From CAZYZQ01 sp964652075 (GTDB taxonomy: Bacteria; Bacillota; Clostridia; Oscillospirales; Oscillospiraceae): a stretch of DNA of 23,238 nucleotides. Under the pieces are notes generated by a model. The model saw only the letters and a list, made by a program, of their open reading frames with translations, did not search any database and was not told the origin of the DNA. A program made the translations under genes and the position numbers. Positions 13,629-20,279 of this stretch are shown piece by piece; the stretch's first letter is position 1, and each line of letters starts with the position of its first letter. The DNA lies in the NCBI GenBank assembly GCA_964652075.1, contig CAZYZQ010000025.1, positions 1 through 23,238 on the forward strand, read 5' to 3'.

Positions 13629-14636
13629 ATGGCAAATATGAAACGTGGCGTCTCGTTCTACAGCTACCAGCAGGCGCAATTTTTCGGCATGACCTGGAAG
13701 GACATGGTGCGGGAGGTGCACGACAATCTGCACTGCGACGGCGTGGAGATCATCAATGAGTCTACGATTCCACACTACCCGTTCGGCACGGAGGAATTCT
13801 TCTACGACTGGAACAACACCATGGCGCGCTACGGGATGAAGCCAACGGTCAGCGATGTCTTTCTCGACGTGCTGCAGTTCCGCGACCATGTGATGAACTA
13901 TGACGAGGCCGCGGAACGCCTGAAATATGACATCCGTACGGCAGCGAAGATGGGCTTTCATATGGTGCGCTGCCTCGGCAGCTTGCCGTTTGAGGTCTAC
14001 AAGCGCGGCGTGCCGGAGGCCGAGAAATACGATGTGGTGATCGGCCGCGAGCTGCATGTGCCGGAGGGAATGCACAGCCCGCTGGCGGAGGAGCTGGTGG
14101 AGTATGTGGAGAAGACCGGCTGCCGCCATCTGCGGCTGGTGGTTGACATGTCCTGCTTCCAAGTTGCCACACCGCAGTGCGATTTGGATTATACCATCCG
14201 CAACGCCGACGTCGGGACGCTGCGCGCGATTGAATATCTGGAGAAGAACAAGCCCAATATGACGAATGAGGAGCTGGCGCGCGGCCTGCACGAGAATGGC
14301 CTAGCGCTGGATGACTGGACGTTCAGCAAATTCAGCCACGTGAAGCCCTCCTCGCCCTCCGAGGAGATTTTGGATGTCGTGCCGTATCTGATGAGCATCC
14401 ACGGCAAGTTCTACGACATGACGCAGATCCCGGGAAAGCCCGGCCAGTATGAGGACAGGAGCATCGACTACGAGGGCGTGTTCCGCTATCTGCGGGAGTC
14501 GGGCTGGCACGGCTATGTCGATTCGGAGTTCGAGGGCCAGCGCAGCCGGCAGGATATGGGCCGCGAGAATCTGGTGGACGAGGTCGATCAGGTGCGTAAG
14601 CACCACGAGATGCTCCGCCGCCTGATCGGGGAATAA
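13629..14636 (+). CDS. Alpha subunit (TIM barrel) of C-glycoside deglycosidase-like lyase
   Basis: A 335-residue xylose-isomerase-like TIM barrel starting MANMKRGVSFYSYQQ. Metal-site motifs are RELH (Glu141, His143), LVVDMS (Asp173), SIHGKFYDM (His258) and DSEFEG (Glu300). The ATG at 13629 is chosen for the GGAGG (13616-13620) 8 bases upstream; the frame stays open further upstream, but that part is a shadow of the beta gene. Between Asp173 and His258 it has a long insert (about 180-245) that differs strongly from the other alphas, probably where substrate preference is set. With the beta subunit just upstream it should cleave a 3-oxo-glycoside to an aglycone and an unsaturated keto sugar. 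The aglycone class cannot be read from sequence. Confidence 0.87.
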   Translation: MANMKRGVSFYSYQQAQFFGMTWKDMVREVHDNLHCDGVEIINESTIPHYPFGTEEFFYDWNNTMARYGMKPTVSDVFLDVLQFRDHVMNYDEAAERLKYDIRTAAKMGFHMVRCLGSLPFEVYKRGVPEAEKYDVVIGRELHVPEGMHSPLAEELVEYVEKTGCRHLRLVVDMSCFQVATPQCDLDYTIRNADVGTLRAIEYLEKNKPNMTNEELARGLHENGLALDDWTFSKFSHVKPSSPSEEILDVVPYLMSIHGKFYDMTQIPGKPGQYEDRSIDYEGVFRYLRESGWHGYVDSEFEGQRSRQDMGRENLVDEVDQVRKHHEMLRRLIGE

Positions 14637-14650
14637 CGGAAAAAGACAGA

Positions 14651-14691
14651 ACGAACCGGCGGCAGAGCTTCTCTGCCGCCGGTTCGTTTTT
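14651..14691. terminator. Bidirectional terminator between alpha gene and RpiR regulator
   Basis: A perfect 16-bp stem (14651-14666 with 14672-14687) with a 5-base loop runs into TTTTT (14687-14691). The minus-strand exit is TCTGTCTTTTTCC. It separates two convergent genes. Confidence 0.92.
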
Positions 14692-14702
14692 ATACTATGC
14701 GG

Positions 14703-15506
14703 TTATTTTGGCGACTGCAGGCCGGGCAGGTCGATGCAGATGTGTCGGAATTGCACGGTAATCAGATTGAGGATCAGATAGCAGTACAGAAAGCTGTTGA
14801 GCGTCAGATCGCGCGGGTACAGAACGGTGGCCGCGTCCACAGAGCCAAACAGCGGATTGGCGCTGGAGGCGACGATGGCGATGCCTGCGCCGCGCGCGTG
14901 GATGACGGGCAGCAGGTGCGACGCCGCCTCGTAGCCGTCGTTGCTGCTTTCAAGCACAAGCAGCAGCATGTCGTCCGGCCCCATCTGCGACAGATGCGAC
15001 CGTATGAACTCCGGGTCGGAGGAATACGGCGCATTGCGCCCGGACATGACCAGCTCGCACTGCAGGGGGTGGATATTTGCCTTGCCGTTTCCGCAGTAGA
15101 GGATGTAGACGGTTCGGTGCGCGAGGATCATGGAGACGACACGGTCAGTCTGCGCAGTGTCGAAGCGCTCCAGAAAAAACTGCACAGTGGCGTTGACCGC
15201 GTTCAGATATCCCTCCGCCGGCCTGGCGCCTGCTCCAAGCTCGGAAGGAGACAGCCGATTTTCAAAACCATAGGTTTTGATGACATTGCTCAGCGCGTAT
15301 TTGAACTCTGTAAAGTTCCGGAAACCCAGCGCCTTCACCAGGCGGCTGATCGAGGAGGGAGAGGTGAAGCAGTCGGCCGCCACAGCTTCGATGCTTTTTT
15401 CGGGCAGATGCCGCAGATCCTTGAACATGTTCTGCAAAATGGAGTGAAAGATGTTGTCTTCTGCCACGGAGTTGTACAGAGAAAGCATTTGATAGATCAC
15501 AGACAT
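14703..15506 (-). CDS. MurR/RpiR-family transcriptional regulator
   Basis: A 267-residue regulator. Residues about 1-80 are the RpiR helix-turn-helix domain (FTSPSSISRLVKALGFRNFTEFKYAL, the clearest signature). Residues about 115-260 are a SIS domain that in this family senses phosphosugars (YILYCGNGKANIHPLQCELVMSG, then GPDDMLLLVLESSNDGYEAA). The ATG at 15506 has AAGGAGG (15521-15515) 8 bases upstream. It is divergent from SBP3, so control of SBP3 and perhaps of the following beta/alpha pair is likely. A phosphorylated sugar arising from the released keto sugar is a reasonable effector, but that is an inference. Confidence 0.9.
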   Translation of the reverse strand: MSVIYQMLSLYNSVAEDNIFHSILQNMFKDLRHLPEKSIEAVAADCFTSPSSISRLVKALGFRNFTEFKYALSNVIKTYGFENRLSPSELGAGARPAEGYLNAVNATVQFFLERFDTAQTDRVVSMILAHRTVYILYCGNGKANIHPLQCELVMSGRNAPYSSDPEFIRSHLSQMGPDDMLLLVLESSNDGYEAASHLLPVIHARGAGIAIVASSANPLFGSVDAATVLYPRDLTLNSFLYCYLILNLITVQFRHICIDLPGLQSPK

Positions 15507-15811
15507 CGTTGTCTCCTCCTTACAGATGATGAGTTTCTGAACGGTATCTCTATTATATCAATAATTTGCGGAAGATGGAATGGAAAAAACAGCATTTCTG
15601 AAAACCTGAAAATACAACCGGAATTCTAAAAACGCAACTGAAAGGCTGGAAGCCCTTTCCGGAACCGGTGATTGAAAAGAGTGTTACAAAAATGTAAACT
15701 GGATTTAAGCGATGGAGAGATATTTCACAAAAACAGAACCATCCGGCAGAATGTATTTGTGCGATATTTCGAATCCAAATCACAAACTGAAAATGGAAAG
15801 GAAGATTCTGC
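15507..15811. promoter_or_regulatory. AT-rich divergent promoter region RpiR / SBP3
   Basis: These 305 bases hold no gene that I can see. On the minus strand the RpiR promoter is TATAAT (15557-15552) with an extended TGA and a weak -35. On the plus strand the best SBP3 candidate is TTGAAA (15672-15677), 17 bases, TAAACT (15695-15700), leaving a leader of about 110 bases. The region also holds AAAAACGCAA (15629-15638) and TTTCCGGAACCGGT (15657-15670 approximately), which resemble operator-like strings elsewhere in the window. Confidence 0.5.
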
Positions 15812-17404
15812 ATGAAAAACTTGAAGACGTTGCTTGCGCTTCTGCTGGTCGTCGCGATGTGTCTGACCCTGCTGGCGGCCTGCGCGAAGAGCAGTGACAG
15901 CAAAACCGACGCCCCGTCAGGGACGCCCTCGGAAGAGACAAATGACCCTGCGGGCGATGAGGAGGACGACGGCGAGATCGTCTCAATCACGATGAGCTAT
16001 TATAACTTGGCCGGCCGTGACTCCGACAGCATCAAGCCGATCGAGGATGCGATCAACCAGATCTCGGAGGAGAAGATCGGCGTCCATGTCAACTTCGAAT
16101 TCTGGGACGGCGGCTCCTATGCGACGAATATCGGCCTTACCATGGCGGGCGGCGAGGTCATCGACCTGATGCAGATGATCCCGGCGCAGGCCTGCTCCTT
16201 CAACACCATGTACGCTGCCGGCCAGCTGATGGACATCAAGCCCTACCTGACGCAGGACTATGCGGCCGGGATGTATGCGCTGCTCGAGAACTATCTCCCG
16301 GCCTTTACTTACAACGACGGAATCTACGGCGTTCCGGCCTATCGCATCTACCCCTCCAACCAGTACTGCCTGATGCGCGGCGATATCCTCGATGAGCTGG
16401 GCCTGCGCGACGCGGCGCTGAGCATGGAGACGTGGCAGGATCTGGAGGACATTGTCTACGAGGTTGCCGACAAGACCGACATCTACGGCTACACCGGCTC
16501 GTGGCAGGCTGAAACGCTGACCAACAACTCCGTCCTGTTCAAGTCGATGGAGACAATGGGGCCGTTCTCCGACAACTATGTCTTTGACAACGCCGGCGAT
16601 CAGCTGAACATCATCTATGTCGACGAGGACAACAAGGTCCATCTGAGCTACGAGCAGCCGGAGTGGATCGCAGCCTGCAAGCTGGCGGCAAAGTGGTACG
16701 AGGACGGCGTCCTGTACCCGGACGCGATTGTCAATCAGGAGTCCTGCGACACCGCGCTGAAGAACGGCATGGCCTTCTCCTGCATCGAGATGTCCGAGAT
16801 CGGCGTTGAAGTCTCCAAGACCAACTCCATCGGCTATCCGATCGTCTGCCCGAAGCTGGCGGGCGGCATCGTCAAGACCGCGACCCTGACCTACTGGGGC
16901 ATGGCCGTTCCGGTCATTGCCGAGGAGCCGGAGGCGGCTGTCAAGTTTATGAACCTGCTCTATACGGACAAGGACGTCATCAACCTCCTCTGCTGGGGCA
17001 TCGAGGGCGAAAACTACGTCGTCAACGAGAACGGCGAGGCGGCCTACCCGGAGGGCGTCGATGCGCAGAGTGTCTCCTACCACAGCTTCGACTGGTTCCT
17101 CGGCAGCCAGATGCTGATCCTGCCGTGGGAAGGCCAGGGCGGCGATTTCCGCGAGCAGGCCGAGCGGGAGAACCAGAACGCGCAGAACTCTCCGCTGCTG
17201 GGCTTCACGCTGGACACCACCGGTATGGATAACATCATTGCCGGCCTGACCGCGGGCTGGGGGCAGTACCACGATACGCTGACCGGCGGCCTGTATACCG
17301 ACAGCCTGCAGGATGAATACGTCGCTGCCATGAACGCGGCCGGCGCGCAGGACTATGTCGCGCAGATTCAGGAGCAGGTTGACGCCTGGCTGGCTGCAAA
17401 GTAA
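15812..17404 (+). CDS. Lipoprotein extracellular solute-binding protein (SBP3), DUF3502 type
   Basis: A 530-residue ABC-importer binding protein. Signal peptide 1-23 has lipobox LAAC with lipidated Cys24, and an acidic tether follows (about 25-58), shorter and less proline-rich than in SBP1 and SBP2. The mature domain parallels SBP2 closely (GVHVNFEFWDGGSYATNIGLTMAGG region, IYGVPAYRIYPSNQY, PEAAVKFMNLLYTD) and ends with a DUF3502-like stretch (GWGQYHDTLTGGLYTD, EQVDAWLAAK). AAGGAAG lies about 8 bases before the ATG. It precedes a beta/alpha lyase pair and follows a divergent RpiR regulator. As with the other two binding proteins there are no permeases nearby. The ligand is unknown, likely a glycoside or a saccharide part. 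Confidence 0.9.
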   Translation: MKNLKTLLALLLVVAMCLTLLAACAKSSDSKTDAPSGTPSEETNDPAGDEEDDGEIVSITMSYYNLAGRDSDSIKPIEDAINQISEEKIGVHVNFEFWDGGSYATNIGLTMAGGEVIDLMQMIPAQACSFNTMYAAGQLMDIKPYLTQDYAAGMYALLENYLPAFTYNDGIYGVPAYRIYPSNQYCLMRGDILDELGLRDAALSMETWQDLEDIVYEVADKTDIYGYTGSWQAETLTNNSVLFKSMETMGPFSDNYVFDNAGDQLNIIYVDEDNKVHLSYEQPEWIAACKLAAKWYEDGVLYPDAIVNQESCDTALKNGMAFSCIEMSEIGVEVSKTNSIGYPIVCPKLAGGIVKTATLTYWGMAVPVIAEEPEAAVKFMNLLYTDKDVINLLCWGIEGENYVVNENGEAAYPEGVDAQSVSYHSFDWFLGSQMLILPWEGQGGDFREQAERENQNAQNSPLLGFTLDTTGMDNIIAGLTAGWGQYHDTLTGGLYTDSLQDEYVAAMNAAGAQDYVAQIQEQVDAWLAAK

Positions 17405-17421
17405 AGAAAACAGTCTCTTCA

Positions 17422-17451
17422 GGGCCGTCGGGACGTCTGTTCCGGCGGCCC
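17422..17451 (+). terminator. Hairpin after SBP3
   Basis: GGGCCGTCGG (17422-17431) pairs with CCGGCGGCCC (17442-17451), ten pairs with one wobble and a 10-base loop. There is no T run after it on the plus strand, so termination would be weak or factor-dependent. Confidence 0.45.
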
Positions 17452-17541
17452 GTGCGTTCGATGATCTGCGGATTGTCCATCGAAATGACGGACGGAAAAT
17501 GCTTTTGCGCCGAATTGTCCATGGATTGTCCGAGGCCAACA

Positions 17542-17550
17542 TGCTACAAT
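17542..17550 (+). promoter_or_regulatory. Extended -10 promoter of the second beta/alpha pair
   Basis: TGCTACAAT (17542-17550) lies 49 bases before the beta start. No convincing -35 is visible. Three copies of ATTGTCC stand upstream (17472-17478, 17514-17520, 17525-17531), the last two 11 bases apart, as an activator site might be. Confidence 0.5.
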
Positions 17551-17598
17551 CAAACGGAATTTGACAGCGGCCATTTGGCCGGGAAAGGATGAGATTTT

Positions 17599-18000
17599 AT
17601 GCCTGAATTCGGCAACAGCGTGCTCTGTGAGCAGGGCTTCCGCAATGTGGTGGAAAACGGCGCGGTCACGGGCTTTCAGGTGCGTGTGCGCATCAGCTAC
17701 TACCGCGGCATTGCCCTCTCGCTGCTGAACGGCTACACTATTGTTGTGGACGGCGAGACGTTTGAAAGCGGGGACGTGACGTTCTCGCTGGACGGCAGGA
17801 AATTCTATACCATCGCCGAGCTGGCGGAACGGCCGGATCTGCGCTGGGAGTACGGCGACAAGGCGTACCTGCACGTCAAAAAGCCCGGCGGGCTTGCGCG
17901 CGGCCTGCACACCGTCCGGGTGACGCAGCATCTGAACATCCCCTACCTGCCGTTCCCCACGGCATTCTGGCAGGAAAAACAGCTCACAATCGTACAGTAA
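17599..18000 (+). CDS. DUF6379-type beta subunit of C-glycoside deglycosidase-like lyase
   Basis: A 133-residue small cytoplasmic protein with the beta pattern: SVLCEQGFRNVVENGAVTGF, then RISYYRGIALSLLNGYTIVV, VDGETF and KKPGGLARGLH. It is the closest match in the window to the C-terminal domain of the fusion at 3699-5114 (shared YYRGI, VDGE-F, KPGGL and YLPF), which is how I identify that domain. AAAGGA lies about 9 bases before the ATG. The alpha gene begins 14 bases after the stop, the same arrangement and spacing as in the pair at 13163-14636. It is expected to form a complex with that alpha subunit and to be needed for lyase activity. Confidence 0.85.
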   Translation: MPEFGNSVLCEQGFRNVVENGAVTGFQVRVRISYYRGIALSLLNGYTIVVDGETFESGDVTFSLDGRKFYTIAELAERPDLRWEYGDKAYLHVKKPGGLARGLHTVRVTQHLNIPYLPFPTAFWQEKQLTIVQ

Positions 18001-18013
18001 GGAGGACGAGGGT

Positions 18014-19012
18014 ATGGAATCGAAGATCAAATACGGCGTCTCGCTGTACAGCTATCAGGACGAATTTTTCCGCCGCGACATGACGCTGCGCGACTGCATC
18101 GAGGCCGTCGCCGACATGGGCGCGACCGGCATTGAGATCCTGCCGGAGGAGATGATCCGCGACTGCTTCCACATGACGGACGCGTTTCTGGAGCAGTGGT
18201 TCTCGTGGATGGAGGAGTTCGGCACGGAGCCGGTTGCGATTGACGCGTTCTGCGATGAGAAGGGCCTGTGGAGAAAGACGGGCCGTACCGTGACGCTTCA
18301 GGACGCGATTGCGGTGCAGCGCAGCTATGTCGATGTGGCGGCACAGCTCGGCGTGAAATACATCCGCACGCAGATCCGCGACATGGAGCTTTTGCGCGAG
18401 ATGATCCCCTATGCCGAGGAGAAAAATGTCATTCTCGGCCTTGAGATCCACGCGCCAGGCCATGTGAAGGATGAGATCAACCAGAAATGGATCGAAATGA
18501 AGCTGAAGACCGGCACGAAAAACCTTGGCTTCATTCCCGACTTCGGCATCTATGAGCAGCGCCCGACGCCGATCATCCTGCGCCAGTGCATCCGCGACGG
18601 CTGCCGCGCGGAGATTGTCGCGGAGGCGGAGGAGAAGAAAGCGCTCGGCTGGGATTGGCCGCAGATGCACGACTATTTCACCGCGAAGGGCTGCAACGCA
18701 GGCGATATGGACGGCGTGTGGCGCGTATACAACGTCCATCCCGACGACCCCGAGGATCTGCGCGCGCTGATGCCGCACGTCGTCGGCTTCCACGGCAAGT
18801 TCTGGAACATGACGGACGAGCTGCTGGAGGAGAGCGTGGACTATGAAAGCCCGCTGCGCGTGATTTTGGAATCCGGTTTTGACGGCTATATCAACTCCGA
18901 GTACGAGGGCGGCCGCCATATGCAGGACACCGGGGAGGTGCGCGGCGTCGAACAGACCCGCCGCCATCACGCCATGCTCCGCAACCTCACAGAGAGGATC
19001 GCGGCGGAATAG
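18014..19012 (+). CDS. Alpha subunit (TIM barrel) of C-glycoside deglycosidase-like lyase
   Basis: A 332-residue xylose-isomerase-like TIM barrel starting MESKIKYGVSLYSYQDE. Metal-site motifs are LEIH (Glu144, His146), FIPDFG (Asp176), GFHGKFWNM (His260) and NSEYEG (Glu296). AAGGAGG (17999-18005), overlapping the beta stop, lies 8 bases before the ATG. The insert between Asp176 and His260 (about 185-245) is rich in Trp/Asp and unlike those of the other alphas. The stop codon is immediately followed by the operator-like string that precedes LacI regulator 2. Function as for the other pair: metal-dependent cleavage of a 3-oxo-glycoside, with unknown aglycone. Confidence 0.88.
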   Translation: MESKIKYGVSLYSYQDEFFRRDMTLRDCIEAVADMGATGIEILPEEMIRDCFHMTDAFLEQWFSWMEEFGTEPVAIDAFCDEKGLWRKTGRTVTLQDAIAVQRSYVDVAAQLGVKYIRTQIRDMELLREMIPYAEEKNVILGLEIHAPGHVKDEINQKWIEMKLKTGTKNLGFIPDFGIYEQRPTPIILRQCIRDGCRAEIVAEAEEKKALGWDWPQMHDYFTAKGCNAGDMDGVWRVYNVHPDDPEDLRALMPHVVGFHGKFWNMTDELLEESVDYESPLRVILESGFDGYINSEYEGGRHMQDTGEVRGVEQTRRHHAMLRNLTERIAAE

Positions 19013-19052
19013 GCAAAAACGCTTTGACAAATCGTGCCGCGTATGCTACGAT
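19013..19052 (+). promoter_or_regulatory. Promoter and candidate operator of LacI regulator 2
   Basis: TTGACA (19024-19029), 17 bases, TACGAT (19047-19052) with an extended TGC. The operator-like CAAAAACGCTTTG (19014-19026) overlaps the -35 box, as expected for autorepression. Its 13-base core is identical in reverse orientation to 12987-12999. Confidence 0.7.
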
Positions 19053-19077
19053 TTAAGCACAGAACACACCGCATCAG

Positions 19078-19103
19078 AAGCGGCGGGAGAACTCCCGCCG
19101 CTT
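19078..19103 (+). other. 11-bp hairpin in the leader of LacI regulator 2
   Basis: AAGCGGCGGGA (19078-19088) pairs perfectly with TCCCGCCGCTT (19093-19103) around a GAAC loop. It lies between the promoter and the ribosome binding site (19121-19126) and has no T run after it. It may be an RNA-stability or translation-control element, or the 3' end of the upstream transcript. Confidence 0.5.
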
Positions 19104-19132
19104 ACTTTGATGCGGGAGGCAGGAGGCACGGT

Positions 19133-20149
19133 ATGGCGACGATTATCGATGTGGCGAAGCGGGCGGGCGTCTCGGCGGCGACGGTTTCCCGGGTGCTCGG
19201 TGGGAACTACCCTGTTGCAGGGGCGACAAAACAGGCGGTCATGCGAGCGGTGGAAGAGCTGCACTATGTGCCAAACCCCGCCGGGCAGATTCTGCGCGGC
19301 AAATCGAGCCGCACGGTATTTGTTGTGTTTCCGACGCTGGAGATCTCCGAGCGTTTGATGAGCGGCGTGCAGGAGGTGCTGGGGGAGCACAATCTGGACG
19401 CGGTGTTTATCCAACGCAGGCGGCCGGATGATCTGCGCGCCTATGAAATGATGCGCTCAATCCCATTTTACGGCATCATCAATCTGGAGGATCATCCGGT
19501 CACGGAGGAGTATGCGCGGCTGCAGAAGATCGGGCCGGTGGTGCAGTTTTCTTCCACGCTGTTTCCTCGTTGCGGGAGCGCGGCAATCCGCGTCAACAAT
19601 GAGCAGATGGCATATCAGCTTGCGCAGTACCTGTTTCAGAAGGGCGCGGGAAGTCTGGGCGTCCCGGTGATGACCGACGGAAACGGCGCGATCTATCCCT
19701 TTTTGCAGGAGCGCATGCGCGGCGTGGAGCGCGCGGCGGACGAGGCGGGAATCCCACATGCGCGGATTCATACCTATTTCTGCAATATTGAACGCAGCGC
19801 CATGAACAGCGAGGGCTATGCCTTCGGGGAGAAGCTGGCAAAGCAATGCGTGGCGCAGCACTGCGTGCCGGATGCCTTTCTGGGCTTCTGGGACGCGCTT
19901 GCGGTCGGCTTTGCCCGTGGCTGCCAGAAGTCCGGGCTGCGAATCCCGCAGGATATCCTGATTGCGGGCTTTGAAGGCCGCGAGGCGGCCATCGCCTACA
20001 ATCCGTCCATCACAACGCTCGACCAGTCCTATCACAAGCTCGGCCAGGCGCTGGCCAACAGGCTGATTGCGCTGCGTGAAAAAAGCGAGGAGCCGATGGA
20101 GCAGGAATATACCAGTCGTATTGTAGAGCGGGAATCCACAATGCGCTGA
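19133..20149 (+). CDS. LacI-family transcriptional regulator 2
   Basis: A 338-residue repressor-type regulator. Residues 1-about 55 are the helix-turn-helix and hinge (ATIIDVAKRAGVSAATVSRVLGG, then PNPAGQILRGKSS). The rest is a periplasmic-binding-protein-like effector domain ending with IPQDILIAGFEGREAA and NPSITTLDQSYHKLGQ. The ATG at 19133 is chosen because AGGAGG (19121-19126) is 6 bases upstream and the LacI fold begins there; an open frame upstream adds 33 unrelated residues. It has its own promoter with an overlapping operator-like site. The next promoter, that of the glycyl radical enzyme, carries two similar sites, so this protein most likely represses the enzyme operon and itself. 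Confidence 0.93.
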   Translation: MATIIDVAKRAGVSAATVSRVLGGNYPVAGATKQAVMRAVEELHYVPNPAGQILRGKSSRTVFVVFPTLEISERLMSGVQEVLGEHNLDAVFIQRRRPDDLRAYEMMRSIPFYGIINLEDHPVTEEYARLQKIGPVVQFSSTLFPRCGSAAIRVNNEQMAYQLAQYLFQKGAGSLGVPVMTDGNGAIYPFLQERMRGVERAADEAGIPHARIHTYFCNIERSAMNSEGYAFGEKLAKQCVAQHCVPDAFLGFWDALAVGFARGCQKSGLRIPQDILIAGFEGREAAIAYNPSITTLDQSYHKLGQALANRLIALREKSEEPMEQEYTSRIVERESTMR

Positions 20150-20160
20150 AATACGTTTTT

Positions 20161-20190
20161 GCCGCAGCAAAATTTGCTGCGGCATTTTTT
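20161..20190 (+). terminator. Terminator of LacI regulator 2
   Basis: GCCGCAGCAAA (20161-20171) pairs with TTTGCTGCGGC (20173-20183), followed by A and six T (20185-20190). It is 11 bases after the stop and 1 base before the next -35 box. Confidence 0.9.
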
Positions 20191-20191
20191 C

Positions 20192-20241
20192 TTGACAGGA
20201 TAGAAAACGTTTGCTATAATGAGAGCATAGAAAACGATTTC
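20192..20241 (+). promoter_or_regulatory. Consensus promoter of the glycyl radical enzyme with two operator-like repeats
   Basis: TTGACA (20192-20197), 17 bases, TATAAT (20215-20220) with an extended TGC: a perfect sigma-A promoter. ATAGAAAACG occurs in the spacer (20200-20209) and again just after the start point (20227-20236), 27 bases apart. Each continues into a partial palindrome (GAAAACGTTTGC and GAAAACGATTTC), typical of LacI-family sites. A strong promoter blocked by two operators is the expected form for a tightly induced gene. Confidence 0.8.
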
Positions 20242-20279
20242 CAACAACGAAGCCAAACAAAAAAGGGGGATGGCAGAAA

